A stretch of DNA of 64,000 nucleotides from an uncultured Collinsella sp. (GCA_958369225.1 CATXID010000001.1:310001-374000), one strand, 5' to 3'; counted from the stretch's first letter, positions 24,264 to 33,742 are shown. The notes: generated by a model from the letters alone, not told the origin. Program-made: numbers and translations.

Positions 24264-25658
24264 ATGACCCAGGAGACGGTTAAGAACGGCACTGAAGCCC
24301 TGTTCACTCGTGAAGGCATGCCTCCCGTTAAAGAAATGATCCCGTGTGCCCTTCAGCACGTACTGGCTTCGTTTGCCGGTATCATCACCCCGGCTGTCAT
24401 CATGGCCGGCGTCTACGGCTTTAATAGCCAGCAGAGCACCGACATCATCCAGGTCGCGCTCATTCTTTCGGCGATCGATACGGCCCTTCAGGCCTTCGCT
24501 CCCTTCCGTCGCATCGGCGGCGGCCTGCCCATCGTCATGGGCGTTTCGTTCGCGTTCCTCCCGGCCCTCCAGGCCATGGGTGCCTCGGGCTTTAGCTTTG
24601 GTGCGCTGCTGGGCGGCGAGATCGTCGGCGGCGCTGTCGCGGTCCTCTTTGGTCTGGCTTACAGCAAGATTAAGTGGCTGTTCCCGCCCGTCGTGACCGG
24701 TACGGTCATCTTCTCCATTGGCGTCTCTCTCTATCCCACGGCTGTCAAGTATATGGCCGGCGGTATGGGTACGCCGCTGTGGGGCACCCCGCAGGCCTGG
24801 TGCGTCGCTCTTATCACCTTCGCCGTGGTCTTTGCGCTCGCCAACTTTGGCAAAGGCACGCTCAAGCTGGGCTCCGTGTTCTTTGGCATGATCGTTGGCA
24901 TGATCGTTTCGATCCCCTTTGGCATGATCGACTTCTCCAGCGTCGCCACCGCTCAGGTCTTCGCCCTTCCCAAGCTCATGCCCTACGCGCTCGAGTTTGA
25001 TCCCGAGGTCTGCATTACCCTCGCCGTCGTGTTCCCCATGGTTGCCATCCAGGTTATCGGTGACGTCTCCGCCGCCTGCCTGGGCTCCATCGACCGTATG
25101 CCCACCGAGCGCGAGCTCTCCGGCGCTATCGTGTCCCAGGGTCTTACCTCTATGGTCGGCGGCCTGCTGGGCGGTCTTCCCACCAGCGCCCTTGGCCAGA
25201 ACGTGGGCATCATCTGCTCCAACAAGGTCGTCAACAAGTGGGTCTTTGTGATCATCGCTGCCGTCTTTGCCATCGCCGGTCTGTTCCCGCAGCTCTCTGC
25301 CGTCCTTTCCGCCATCCCGCAGCCCGTCATCGGCGGCGCAACCGTCGGCGTCTTTGGCACCATCACTATGAACGGTGTGCGCATGTTCACCCGCGAGGGC
25401 CTTACGCAGCGCACTACTACCATCGTCGGTACCTCCGTCGTCTTTGGCCTGGGTATCTGGATGGCCAGCGGTTGCCTTGCCGGCGAGGGTATGCCCACCT
25501 GGGTGTCCACCGTCATCGGCTCCAATGCCGTAACCCCCACCGCCATCATGGCCATTGTCCTTAACCTGATCCTTCCGCAGACGCCGGTCGTGGCTCAGCA
25601 CATCGATGCTGCCAAGGACGCTGCCGTTGATCTGGTCTTGCCCGAGAGCAAGAAGTAA
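24264..25658 (+). CDS. NCS2 family nucleobase (purine) permease 1
   Basis: Proton- or sodium-coupled importer of xanthine, urate or a related purine; 464 residues with about 12-14 membrane helices. The conserved NCS2 helix-10 region reads LGQNVGIICSNKVVNKW, and the helix-3 region GGGLPIVMGVSFAFLPAL. ATG 24264 is chosen because the family-like N terminus (FTREGMPPVKEMIPCALQH) follows closely; a GGTGGT weak ribosome site precedes it. First gene of the permease-ssnA-ygfK-ferredoxin-xdhD unit. A paralogue is at 49018-50331, with very similar opening and helix sequences. Confidence 0.9.
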   Translation: MTQETVKNGTEALFTREGMPPVKEMIPCALQHVLASFAGIITPAVIMAGVYGFNSQQSTDIIQVALILSAIDTALQAFAPFRRIGGGLPIVMGVSFAFLPALQAMGASGFSFGALLGGEIVGGAVAVLFGLAYSKIKWLFPPVVTGTVIFSIGVSLYPTAVKYMAGGMGTPLWGTPQAWCVALITFAVVFALANFGKGTLKLGSVFFGMIVGMIVSIPFGMIDFSSVATAQVFALPKLMPYALEFDPEVCITLAVVFPMVAIQVIGDVSAACLGSIDRMPTERELSGAIVSQGLTSMVGGLLGGLPTSALGQNVGIICSNKVVNKWVFVIIAAVFAIAGLFPQLSAVLSAIPQPVIGGATVGVFGTITMNGVRMFTREGLTQRTTTIVGTSVVFGLGIWMASGCLAGEGMPTWVSTVIGSNAVTPTAIMAIVLNLILPQTPVVAQHIDAAKDAAVDLVLPESKK

Positions 25659-25853
25659 CCAATTCGGTGCTATTCGTCGGCGGACGCATCGCCTCGTCCG
25701 CCGACGCCATGCGGCGCCAAGCCGCACTTCAAAGGGTTTGTCCCTTTGGTGAAGCGTTGACGGGAGAGGGCCCGTTTCCGGTGTAGGCCGGCGCTTCGCA
25801 CTCCGCCATGTCAGAGGTGTCAAACCCCGCCTCTGATGTTGAAGGGAGCATTC
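25659..25853 (+). promoter_or_regulatory. Highly structured leader between permease 1 and ssnA
   Basis: Within 195 bases there are a 10-bp perfect hairpin GTCGGCGGAC/GTCCGCCGAC (25676-25705), AAAGGG/CCCTTT, GAAGCG/CGCTTC enclosing GGGCCC-type pairs, and CAGAGG/CCTCTG just before the ssnA ribosome site. Such density of nested stems is unusual for a spacer in an operon and suggests a cis-regulatory RNA or processing site. I recall that an RNA motif has been named after ssnA-like genes, but I could not match it by eye. Confidence 0.45.
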
Positions 25854-27209
25854 ATGCTTCTGGTCGCTAACGGTTCCGTCTTTACCCGCAATTCTCAGAC
25901 CCCGTTCATTCCAAACGGTGCGGTCGCCATTGACGGAGATACGATCGTCGAAGTGGGCCCCGAGTGCGAGCTCAAGGCCAAGTACCCGGATGCCGAGTAC
26001 GTTGACGCCCGGGGCAACCTCATCATGCCCGGACTCATCAACTGCCACACCCACATCTACTCGGGTCTGGCCCGCGGTCTTGCCATTAAGGGCTGCAACC
26101 CCACCAACTTCCTGGAGAATCTTGAGCAGCAGTGGTGGAAGATCGACGACAACCTGACGCTCGACGGCACCAAGGCAAGCGCCTATGCCACGATCCTGGA
26201 TTCCATCCGCGATGGCGTCACCACGATTTTCGATCACCATGCGAGCTTCTGCGAGATCCCGGGAAGCCTCTTTACCATTAAGGACGCAGCTCAGGAGCTG
26301 GGCATGCGTTCGTGCCTGTGCTACGAGGTCTCCGATCGCCGCGGCCAGGAAAAATGCGACCAGGCCATTGCCGAGAACGCCGAATTTGCCCAGTGGGCCG
26401 CCAAGGAGCGTCGCGATAACGACAACCACATGATTGCCGCCATGTTTGGCGGTCACGCCACCTTTACGCTGTCGGACGAGACCATGGACAAGATGGCTGA
26501 GGCCAACAACGGCCTGACCGGCTTCCATATCCACGTGTGCGAGGGCATGAATGACGTGTGGGACTCCCGCCTCAACCGCGGTGGCATCAGCCCCGTCGAG
26601 CGCCTGCTGCAGCATAACCTGCTCGGTCCCGACACCATGCTCGGCCACTGCATCCACGTGACGCCTGCCGAGATGGATATCGTCAAGGAGTCCGGTACCT
26701 GGCTCGTCAACAACCCCGAATCCAATATGGGCAACGCCGTGGGCTGCGCCCCCGTGCTCGAGTTCTTCCGCCGCGGCATCCCCGTGTGCATGGGCACCGA
26801 CGCCTACACCCACGATATGCTCGAGAGCCTTAAGGTCTTCCTGATCATTCAGCGCCACAACGCCGCCATGCCCAACGTGGGCTGGTGCGAGGCCATGACC
26901 ATGCTGTTCGAGAACAACGCCAAGATGGCCAGCAAGTATTTCGATCGCAAGCTCGGTGTGCTCGAGGCCGGCGCTGCCGCCGACGTCATCGTCATGGACT
27001 ACAAGCCCTTTACGCCGCTGAGCGAGGAGAACATCGACGGCCACATGCTCTTTGGCATGATGGGCAAAAACTGCCGTACCACCATCATCAACGGCCGCGT
27101 CCTGTACAAGGATCGCGAGTTCGTTGGCATTGATGAGGACAAGATCAACGCGTGGACCATGGCCGAGTCCAAGAAGCTCTGGAGCACGCTCAACGATCGT
27201 GCCTACTAA
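25854..27209 (+). CDS. ssnA: SsnA-type amidohydrolase
   Basis: Metal-dependent aminohydrolase/amidohydrolase of the guanine-deaminase and chlorohydrolase superfamily, 451 residues. Metal ligands are visible as HTHIY near residue 65, HIHVCEG in the middle, HCIHVT, and Asp in CMGTDAYTHD. ATG 25854 follows AAGGGAG; an ATG at 25836 would place the ribosome site inside the gene. SsnA genes occur with ygfK and selenium-dependent molybdenum hydroxylases, and the protein is assigned to ring-opening or deamination in anaerobic purine breakdown. Confidence 0.92.
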   Translation: MLLVANGSVFTRNSQTPFIPNGAVAIDGDTIVEVGPECELKAKYPDAEYVDARGNLIMPGLINCHTHIYSGLARGLAIKGCNPTNFLENLEQQWWKIDDNLTLDGTKASAYATILDSIRDGVTTIFDHHASFCEIPGSLFTIKDAAQELGMRSCLCYEVSDRRGQEKCDQAIAENAEFAQWAAKERRDNDNHMIAAMFGGHATFTLSDETMDKMAEANNGLTGFHIHVCEGMNDVWDSRLNRGGISPVERLLQHNLLGPDTMLGHCIHVTPAEMDIVKESGTWLVNNPESNMGNAVGCAPVLEFFRRGIPVCMGTDAYTHDMLESLKVFLIIQRHNAAMPNVGWCEAMTMLFENNAKMASKYFDRKLGVLEAGAAADVIVMDYKPFTPLSEENIDGHMLFGMMGKNCRTTIINGRVLYKDREFVGIDEDKINAWTMAESKKLWSTLNDRAY

Positions 27210-27224
27210 TTCACAAGTAGATTC

Positions 27225-27260
27225 ACGCGCGTCGGATGTTTCGCCGCATCCGACGCGCGT
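27225..27260 (+). promoter_or_regulatory. 14-bp perfect hairpin between ssnA and ygfK
   Basis: ACGCGCGTCGGATG pairs exactly with CATCCGACGCGCGT around an eight-base loop. No T-run follows, so it is more likely an mRNA-processing or stability element than a terminator. A similar GTCGGCGGAC hairpin precedes ssnA. Confidence 0.6.
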
Positions 27261-27359
27261 ATAGGCGGCCTCCGCGGGGTCGCCGGCGCTTGTGCTAGCG
27301 CTACACCGTATTTGCGCCCGCCGCGCGGTCTCGCCGGGCGTTACAGAGAGGAGCTCACT

Positions 27360-30359
27360 ATGAGCGACATCATGAGGCCGATCCCGTTTTCGCAGCTGAT
27401 GAACTGGATCATCGAGGAGCACAAGACCCAGGGCGCTGTCTTTGGCGTTCGCAAGATGGTCACGGCCAACCAGGAGGGCGCGCTTCCCATTTTTGACGAG
27501 CGCATCGAGACCCCGTTTGGCCCGGCTGCCGGCCCCAACACGCAGCTTGCCCAGAACATCGTGGCATCCTACGTGGCCGGTTCTCGTTTCTTTGAGCTCA
27601 AGACCGTTCAGGTTATGGACGGCGAGGAGCTCTCCAAGTGTGTGAACAAGCCCTGCATTGTGGCGCAGGACGAGTGCTACAACTGCGAGTGGTCGACCGA
27701 GCTCGAGGTTCCGCAGGCCTTTGCCGAGTACGTGAAGGCATGGTTCGCCTGCCACCTGATCGCTCGCGAGTACGGCCTGGGAAGCCCGGACGGCTTTGTC
27801 TTCAACATGTCGGTGGGTTATGACCTCGAGGGTATTAAGAGCCCCAAGGTCGACGCCTACATCGAGGGCATGAAGGACGCTAGCGGCTCTGACGTCTGGA
27901 GCGAGTGCCGTGCGTGGACGCTTGCCAACCTGGACAAGTTTGAGCATGTCGACGCCACGTTTGTCGAATCCATCCCGGCTCGCGTCTCCAACTCCATCAC
28001 CGAGTCTACCCTGCACGGCTGCCCGCCCGCCGAGATCGAGCGCATCGCGACCTATCTGATCACCGAGAAGGGTCTCAATACCTACATCAAGTGCAACCCC
28101 ACGCTGCTGGGCTATGAGTTTGCCCGCCAGCGCCTCAACGAGCTGGGCTTTGACTACATCGTCTTCGACGATACGCACTTCCGCGAGGACCTGCAGTGGG
28201 CCGACGCCGTGCCCATGTTCGAGCGCCTGATTGCCCTGTGCGCCGAGCGCGGCCTGGAGTTTGGCGTCAAGCTGACCAACACGTTCCCCGTCGACGTGAC
28301 CAGGAACGAGCTGCCCTCCACCGAGATGTACATGTCCGGCCGTTCGCTGTTCTCGCTGACCATCGAGGCCGCCCGTCGCATTACCGAGCAGTTCGATGGC
28401 AAGCTGCGCATCAGCTACTCCGGTGGTGCCACGGTCTACAACATTCGCGCCCTGTATGACGCCGGCATTTGGCCCGTTACCCTGGCGACCGACGTGCTCA
28501 AGCCCGGTGGCTACGAGCGCTTTAGCCAGATGGCTGGCGAGTTCACCGATCTGGACGGCAAGCCGTTCGCGGGCGTCTCGCTCGAGGCCGTGACTGCGAT
28601 TCAGACCGATTCGCTCACCAACCCGCTCTACAAGAAGCCGCTGCGCCCGCTGCCCGACCGCAAGGTCGCCGGCAAGAGCCCGCTTTCCGACTGCTTTACC
28701 ACGCCGTGCCGCACGAGCTGCCCCATCCAGCAGGATATCCCCGCCTATCTGGCGGCTGTTGACGAGGGTCGCTACGAGGACGCACTCAACATCATCATCG
28801 AGCGCAACGCCCTGCCGTTCATTACCGGCACCATCTGCCCGCATCCCTGCGGCCGTGCCTGCGAGCGTGCGTTCTACGAGCCCGAGGGCGCCCAGATTCG
28901 CGCCAGCAAGCTCAAGGCCGCCCGTGAGGCCATGACCGCCGTGCTGCCCAGGCTGCGCGCCCAGGCCATCGCCAACGACGGCGAGCGCAACGTTGCCGTT
29001 ATCGGCGGCGGCCCGGCCGGTCTGGCGACGACGTTCTTCCTGACGCGTGCCGGCGTGCCCGTCACCATCTTTGAGGCCCGCGATTCGCTCGGCGGCGTGG
29101 TCCGTCACGTGATCCCCGAATTCCGCATTGCGAGCGACGATATCTCCCACGATGCCGAGCTCTGCCTGGCCTTTGGTGCCAAGGTGCAGCTCAACGCTCG
29201 TGTGGATTCCATTGACGAGCTCAAGGCTCAGGGCTTTACCGACGTGGTCGTGGCCACCGGTGCCTGGATGCCCGGCTCTGCAGGCTTGGGCGAGGGTGCC
29301 GAGCTCGACGTGTTGGAGTTCCTCGAGGCCGCCAAGAAGGGCGAGAAGCTCGAGCTGGGCGAGGACGTCGTGGTTATTGGCGCCGGCAACACCGCCATGG
29401 ACGCCGCCCGCGTGGCCAAGCGCCTGGCAGGCGTGAAGAACGTGCGCCTGGTGTATCGTCGCACCAAGAAGCAGATGCCCGCCGACGAGGAAGAGCTCGA
29501 TCTTGCTCTTGCCGACGGCGTTGAGTTCTGCGAGCTGCTGGCGCCCAAGGCACTCAACGGTGCCGTGCTGACCTGCGACGTCATGGAGCTCGGCGAGCCG
29601 GATGCAAGCGGTCGTCGCAGCCCTGTTGCCACGGGCGAGACCGTCGAGCTTCCTGCCACCACGGTGATCTGCGCCGTGGGCGAGGGCATCGATGCCAGCC
29701 TGTACGATGCCGCGGGCGTCGAGCACGACCGTCGCGGCCGCCTTGCCGCCACTTCCACCGGCGTCGAGGGCGTCTGGGCTGCGGGCGACTGCCGCCGCGG
29801 TCCCGCCACCGTGGTCGAGGCTATTGCCGACGCCGCCGAAGTCGCCCGCGCCATCGCCGGCGTGGACTTTAACAAGTACGCCGACCAGAATGCTCAAGCC
29901 GGTCGCGAGGACGCCTGCTACGAGCGCAAGGGTACGCTCTGCCGCGACAAGCGTAACTGCACCAAGACCCGCTGCCTGGGCTGCGGCTCGGTGTGCGAGG
30001 TCTGCTGCGACGTGTGCCCCAACCGCGCCAACGTTGCCATTAAGGTGCCGGGCCTGGCCAAGCACCAGGTGGTACATGTCGATGGCATGTGCAACGAGTG
30101 CGGCAACTGCGCCGTGTTCTGCCCCTACCAGGAGGGTCGTCCCTACAAGGACAAGCTCACCCTGTTCTGGAGCGAACAGGACATGGAGAACTCCGAGAAC
30201 GAGGGCTTCCTGGCCGTGGGCGAGGACCACTTTAAGGTCCGCGTCGCCGGCACGGTCCGCACCGTCTCGGTCGATGCCGTCAACACCGGTCTTCCCGAGG
30301 CCGTCCGCCTGACCATCAAGGCCGTGCGCGACAACTATCCGTATCTCCTTAAGAAATAG
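27360..30359 (+). CDS. ygfK: YgfK, multidomain Fe-S flavoprotein (putative selenate/purine reductase subunit)
   Basis: 999 residues. Residues 1 to about 440 resemble dihydroorotate dehydrogenase-like FMN barrels (FGPAAGPNTQLAQN). Residues 450-840 resemble the glutamate synthase small subunit: a Cys-rich helical domain (CRTSCPIQQDIPAY, ICPHPCGRACERAF), FAD motif GGGPAGLAT near 548 and NAD(P) motif GAGNTAMDAARV near 673. The C terminus has Cys clusters CLGCGSVCEVCCDVCP (near 870) and CNECGNCAVFCP (near 912). ATG 27360 follows GAGAGGAG. It likely passes electrons between NAD(P)H, flavins and Fe-S centres in the purine pathway. Confidence 0.93.
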   Translation: MSDIMRPIPFSQLMNWIIEEHKTQGAVFGVRKMVTANQEGALPIFDERIETPFGPAAGPNTQLAQNIVASYVAGSRFFELKTVQVMDGEELSKCVNKPCIVAQDECYNCEWSTELEVPQAFAEYVKAWFACHLIAREYGLGSPDGFVFNMSVGYDLEGIKSPKVDAYIEGMKDASGSDVWSECRAWTLANLDKFEHVDATFVESIPARVSNSITESTLHGCPPAEIERIATYLITEKGLNTYIKCNPTLLGYEFARQRLNELGFDYIVFDDTHFREDLQWADAVPMFERLIALCAERGLEFGVKLTNTFPVDVTRNELPSTEMYMSGRSLFSLTIEAARRITEQFDGKLRISYSGGATVYNIRALYDAGIWPVTLATDVLKPGGYERFSQMAGEFTDLDGKPFAGVSLEAVTAIQTDSLTNPLYKKPLRPLPDRKVAGKSPLSDCFTTPCRTSCPIQQDIPAYLAAVDEGRYEDALNIIIERNALPFITGTICPHPCGRACERAFYEPEGAQIRASKLKAAREAMTAVLPRLRAQAIANDGERNVAVIGGGPAGLATTFFLTRAGVPVTIFEARDSLGGVVRHVIPEFRIASDDISHDAELCLAFGAKVQLNARVDSIDELKAQGFTDVVVATGAWMPGSAGLGEGAELDVLEFLEAAKKGEKLELGEDVVVIGAGNTAMDAARVAKRLAGVKNVRLVYRRTKKQMPADEEELDLALADGVEFCELLAPKALNGAVLTCDVMELGEPDASGRRSPVATGETVELPATTVICAVGEGIDASLYDAAGVEHDRRGRLAATSTGVEGVWAAGDCRRGPATVVEAIADAAEVARAIAGVDFNKYADQNAQAGREDACYERKGTLCRDKRNCTKTRCLGCGSVCEVCCDVCPNRANVAIKVPGLAKHQVVHVDGMCNECGNCAVFCPYQEGRPYKDKLTLFWSEQDMENSENEGFLAVGEDHFKVRVAGTVRTVSVDAVNTGLPEAVRLTIKAVRDNYPYLLKK

Positions 30360-30370
30360 GCGAGTCTCTT

Positions 30371-30850
30371 ATGGCCAAATCCATTCAACATAACGTGGCC
30401 TACGTTGCCTGCGGAAGCGGCTGTGCTTCCGCAGGCGGCGACGCCCGCTGCAGCGAAGGCTGCATTGGCTGTGGCGCCTGCGTCACGGCCTGCCCCCACG
30501 GCGCCATTGCGCTGGTCGATGGCGTCGCCCGCGTGGATCGCTCAAAGTGCACGGGCTGTGGCCTGTGCGGCATGGCGTGCCCGCAGCGCGTGATCGCCTT
30601 CGTTCCCGGTTACCAGAACATTCTGGTGCGCTGCAACAACACCGATAAGGGCGCCATTGCGCGCAAGATCTGCGACACGAGCTGCATCGGTTGCGGCATG
30701 TGCGCCAAAAAGTGCCCCGCCGGCGCTATCCGCATTGAGGACAACTGCGCCCATATCGACGGCGCGGACTGCCTGTCGTGCGGCATGTGCGCCGTCGTCT
30801 GCCCGCATGGCGCCATCCACGACCGCACCGGCATCGCCGCCGGCGTGTAG
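30371..30850 (+). CDS. RnfB-like ferredoxin with four [4Fe-4S] motifs
   Basis: 159 residues with four clear cluster motifs: CIGCGACVTACP, CTGCGLCGMACP, CIGCGMCAKKCP and CLSCGMCAVVCP. The segment VRCNNTDKGAIARKICDTSC resembles the C-terminal ferredoxin part of RnfB, but there is no N-terminal membrane anchor. It lies 11 bases after ygfK and 12 before xdhD, so it is the likely electron carrier between the molybdenum hydroxylase and YgfK. The N-terminal 30 residues (CGSGCASAGGDARC) hold additional cysteines. Confidence 0.88.
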   Translation: MAKSIQHNVAYVACGSGCASAGGDARCSEGCIGCGACVTACPHGAIALVDGVARVDRSKCTGCGLCGMACPQRVIAFVPGYQNILVRCNNTDKGAIARKICDTSCIGCGMCAKKCPAGAIRIEDNCAHIDGADCLSCGMCAVVCPHGAIHDRTGIAAGV

Positions 30851-30862
30851 AAGGGAATCACC

Positions 30863-33640
30863 ATGGCACAGGAATTCACTTTTACCGTTAACGGCGTCGA
30901 GCACACGACGACCCAAAACAAGCCGCTGCTGCGCTACCTGCGCGACGACCTGCATATTCACTCCGCCAAGGACGGCTGCTCCGAGGGCGCGTGCGGTACC
31001 TGCACCATCCACGTGGACGGTGCGGCCGTCAAGGCCTGTGTGCTGACCACCGCCCTTGCCGCCGGCCGCAACATCGTGACCGTTGAGGGCCTGCCCGAGG
31101 ACGTGCGCGAGGCCTTTGTGTACGCCTTTGGCGCCGTGGGCGCCGTGCAGTGCGGTTTTTGCATCCCCGGCATGGTCATGGCGGGTGCGGCGCTCATCGC
31201 CGAGGATCCCGAGCCCACCGAGGAGCAGATCAAGTACGCCATTCGCGGCAATGTCTGCCGCTGCACCGGCTACAAAAAGATTGTCGAGGGCATCTCGCTG
31301 GCCGCTGCGGTGCTCCGCGGCGAAAAGCAGATCGACGAGGACTTGGAGCGCGGCGATGACTACGGCGTGGGCAAGCGCGCCTTCCGCATCGACGTGCGCA
31401 AGAAGGTGCTCGGCGAGGGCAAGTATCCCGACGACATCGACGAGCTCGACCAGCCGGGTCTGACCTACGCCAGCGCCGTGCGCTCCAAGTATCCGCGCGC
31501 CCGCGTGCTCTCCATCGATACCTCCAAGGCCGAGGCCCTGCCCGGTGTGGTGGGCATCCTGCGCGCCGAGGACGTGCCGGTCAACCAGGTCGGCCACCTT
31601 ATCCAGGACTGGGACGTCATGATCGCCCAGGGCGATATCACCCGCTGCGTGGGCGATGCCATCGTGCTGGTGGTTGCCGAGGACGAGGCGACGCTCGAGA
31701 AGGCCAAGAAGCTCGTAAAAATCGATTACGAGCCGCTGGAGCCCGTGCGTAACATTGTCGAGGCCAGGGCTGCCGACGCTCCGCGCCTGCACGACAGTTT
31801 CTTTGCCTTTGGCAACACGGTGGAGCTCAAGGACAACGTGTGCCAGAGCCGTCACGTGACGCGCGGCGACGCCGCCAAGGCGCTGGCAGAGAGCGCGTTC
31901 ACCGTGACACAGCGCTTTACCACGCCCTTTACCGAGCATGCCTTCTTGGAGCCCGAGTGCGCCGTCGCCTTCCCGTACGAGAACGGCGTCAAGGTGCAGT
32001 CGACCGATCAGGGTGCCTACGACACACGCAAAGAGTGTGCTCACATGTTTGGCTGGGATAGCGAGCCCGAGCGCGTGGTCGTCGAGACCATGCTCGTGGG
32101 CGGCGGCTTTGGCGGCAAGGAGGACGTGTCCATCCAACACCTGGCCGCGCTCGCCGCCTATAAGTTTCAGCGTCCTGTGAAGTGCAAACTCACGCGTGCC
32201 GAGTCTCTCGCCTTCCATCCCAAGCGTCATGCCATGGACGGCACCTTTACGCTGGGCTGCGACGCCGAGGGCAACTTTACCGGTCTGGACTGCGAGATCA
32301 ACTTTGACACCGGCGCCTACGCGTCGCTGTGCGGCCCGGTGCTCGAGCGCGCCTGCACGCATGCCGTCGGTCCCTACAAGTACCAGAACACCGACATCCG
32401 CGGCTTTGGCTACTACACCAACAACCCGCCCGCCGGCGCGTACCGCGGCTTTGGCGTGTGCCAGTCCGAGTTTGCGCTCGAGAGCTTGATCGACTTGCTG
32501 GCAGAGAAGGTCGGCCTGGACCCGTGGGAGATCCGCTACCGTAACGCCATCGAGCCGGGCGAGGTTTTGCCCAACGGCCAGATTGCCGATTGCTCCACGG
32601 CGCTGAAGGAGACGCTGCTCGAGGTCAAGGATGCCTACTACGCGCATCCCGGACACGCCGGTATCGCCTGCGCCATGAAGAATGCTGGCGTGGGCGTGGG
32701 TCTGCCCGATGCCGGCCGCTGCAAGATTCGCGTCGAGGATGGCCGCGCCGTGGTCTATGCCGCCACGTCCGACATCGGCCAGGGCTGCAACACGGTCTTT
32801 TTGCAGGACGTTGCCGAGGCCTGCGGTCTGCCGCTGAGCTGCATTGCCAATGGCGAGTGCTCTACCGAGAACGCGCCCGACTCCGGCACCACGTCTGGCT
32901 CGCGTCAGACGGTCGTGACCGGCGAGGCCGTGCGCGGTGCCGCCTTCTTGCTGCGCGATGCTATGGTTGGCATCGAGGCCGGCAAGCCTGCGCCTACCGC
33001 CCCGGTGAGCGCCCATGGCGACGGCGTCAAGATCGAGTACGACGACGGTCGCGCCTACCAGCTGCGCACGCAGGAACTCGTCGCCGGCCAGGGCATGCAT
33101 CCTCAGGACCCCGCGGCCGCCATCAAGGCGCTCGAGGGATGCGAGTTTGGCTACGTGTACCTGGAGCCGACCGACAAGCTGGGCGCCGACGTTCCCAACC
33201 CCAAGAGCCACATTTGCTACGGCTTTGCCACGCATGTGGTCATTTTGGACGACGACGGCCGCGTGAGCGAGGTCTATGCCGCGCACGATTCCGGCAAGGT
33301 GGTCAATCCCATCTCCATCCAGGGTCAGATCGAAGGCGGCGTGCTCATGGGTATGGGCTATGCGCTTACCGAGGACTGGCCGCTCAAGGACTGCGTACCC
33401 CAGGCAAGGTACGGCACGCTCGGACTGTTCCGTGCGCCCGAGATTCCGGATATCCACGCCATCTACGTGGAGAAGGACGAGCTGCTGCCCGTGGCATACG
33501 GCGGCAAGGGCATCGGCGAGATCGCAACGATCCCCACGGCGCCCGCCGTGCAGAACGCCTATCGCGCATTTGACGGCAAGCTGCGTCCGGATCTGCCCAT
33601 GGTGGATACACCGTACAGCCGCGCCCGCCACCGCGGGTAG
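30863..33640 (+). CDS. xdhD: Xanthine dehydrogenase-like molybdenum hydroxylase, fused Fe-S/Mo subunits (XdhD type)
   Basis: 925 residues. The N-terminal plant-type [2Fe-2S] domain has Cys39, Cys44, Cys47 and Cys59; the second cluster has QCGFC near 94-98 and NVCRCTGY. From about residue 170 comes the molybdopterin domain: GGGFGGKED near 412, AYRGFG near 527, GQGCNTVF near 640, and the catalytic Glu in GKGIGEIAT near 885. No FAD domain is present, so electrons must leave through partners such as the adjacent ferredoxin and YgfK. Companion genes yqeB, yqeC, xdhC and mocA suggest a selenium-dependent cofactor. Probable substrate is xanthine or another purine. Confidence 0.92.
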   Translation: MAQEFTFTVNGVEHTTTQNKPLLRYLRDDLHIHSAKDGCSEGACGTCTIHVDGAAVKACVLTTALAAGRNIVTVEGLPEDVREAFVYAFGAVGAVQCGFCIPGMVMAGAALIAEDPEPTEEQIKYAIRGNVCRCTGYKKIVEGISLAAAVLRGEKQIDEDLERGDDYGVGKRAFRIDVRKKVLGEGKYPDDIDELDQPGLTYASAVRSKYPRARVLSIDTSKAEALPGVVGILRAEDVPVNQVGHLIQDWDVMIAQGDITRCVGDAIVLVVAEDEATLEKAKKLVKIDYEPLEPVRNIVEARAADAPRLHDSFFAFGNTVELKDNVCQSRHVTRGDAAKALAESAFTVTQRFTTPFTEHAFLEPECAVAFPYENGVKVQSTDQGAYDTRKECAHMFGWDSEPERVVVETMLVGGGFGGKEDVSIQHLAALAAYKFQRPVKCKLTRAESLAFHPKRHAMDGTFTLGCDAEGNFTGLDCEINFDTGAYASLCGPVLERACTHAVGPYKYQNTDIRGFGYYTNNPPAGAYRGFGVCQSEFALESLIDLLAEKVGLDPWEIRYRNAIEPGEVLPNGQIADCSTALKETLLEVKDAYYAHPGHAGIACAMKNAGVGVGLPDAGRCKIRVEDGRAVVYAATSDIGQGCNTVFLQDVAEACGLPLSCIANGECSTENAPDSGTTSGSRQTVVTGEAVRGAAFLLRDAMVGIEAGKPAPTAPVSAHGDGVKIEYDDGRAYQLRTQELVAGQGMHPQDPAAAIKALEGCEFGYVYLEPTDKLGADVPNPKSHICYGFATHVVILDDDGRVSEVYAAHDSGKVVNPISIQGQIEGGVLMGMGYALTEDWPLKDCVPQARYGTLGLFRAPEIPDIHAIYVEKDELLPVAYGGKGIGEIATIPTAPAVQNAYRAFDGKLRPDLPMVDTPYSRARHRG

Positions 33641-33650
33641 GGTAGAGTGC

Positions 33651-33676
33651 GGACGGCCATTGCTGATGGGCCGTCC
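33651..33676 (+). repeat. Hairpin after xdhD
   Basis: GGACGGCC pairs with GGGCCGTCC (one bulge) around an ATTGCTGAT-type loop, ten bases after the xdhD stop, upstream of a proper terminator. Confidence 0.6.
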
Positions 33677-33708
33677 ATGCTCAGCATCAACTGCATACGC
33701 TGCGCCTT

Positions 33709-33742
33709 TGGCCCCGGCTCCATCGCGAGTCGGGGCCTTTTG
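33709..33742 (+). terminator. Terminator of the permease-ssnA-ygfK-fd-xdhD operon
   Basis: GGCCCCGGCTC pairs with GAGTCGGGGCC and runs into TTTTG. It ends the roughly 9.4-kb catabolic transcript. Confidence 0.88.

Noticed and set aside
24225..30230. An open frame of about 2000 codons on the minus strand opposite the permease, ssnA and ygfK genes
   Set aside because: It runs antisense through three well-supported genes, contains repetitive His/Gly/Leu-rich translation without domains, and follows from the strong codon bias of the plus-strand genes.
30542..33631. An open frame of about 1000 codons opposite the ferredoxin and xdhD
   Set aside because: Same reason: a mirror of codon bias; the plus-strand product has all catalytic motifs.
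30863..33640. Selenocysteine in XdhD
   Set aside because: No in-frame UGA interrupts the gene. The selenium link is through the cofactor genes, not through selenocysteine.
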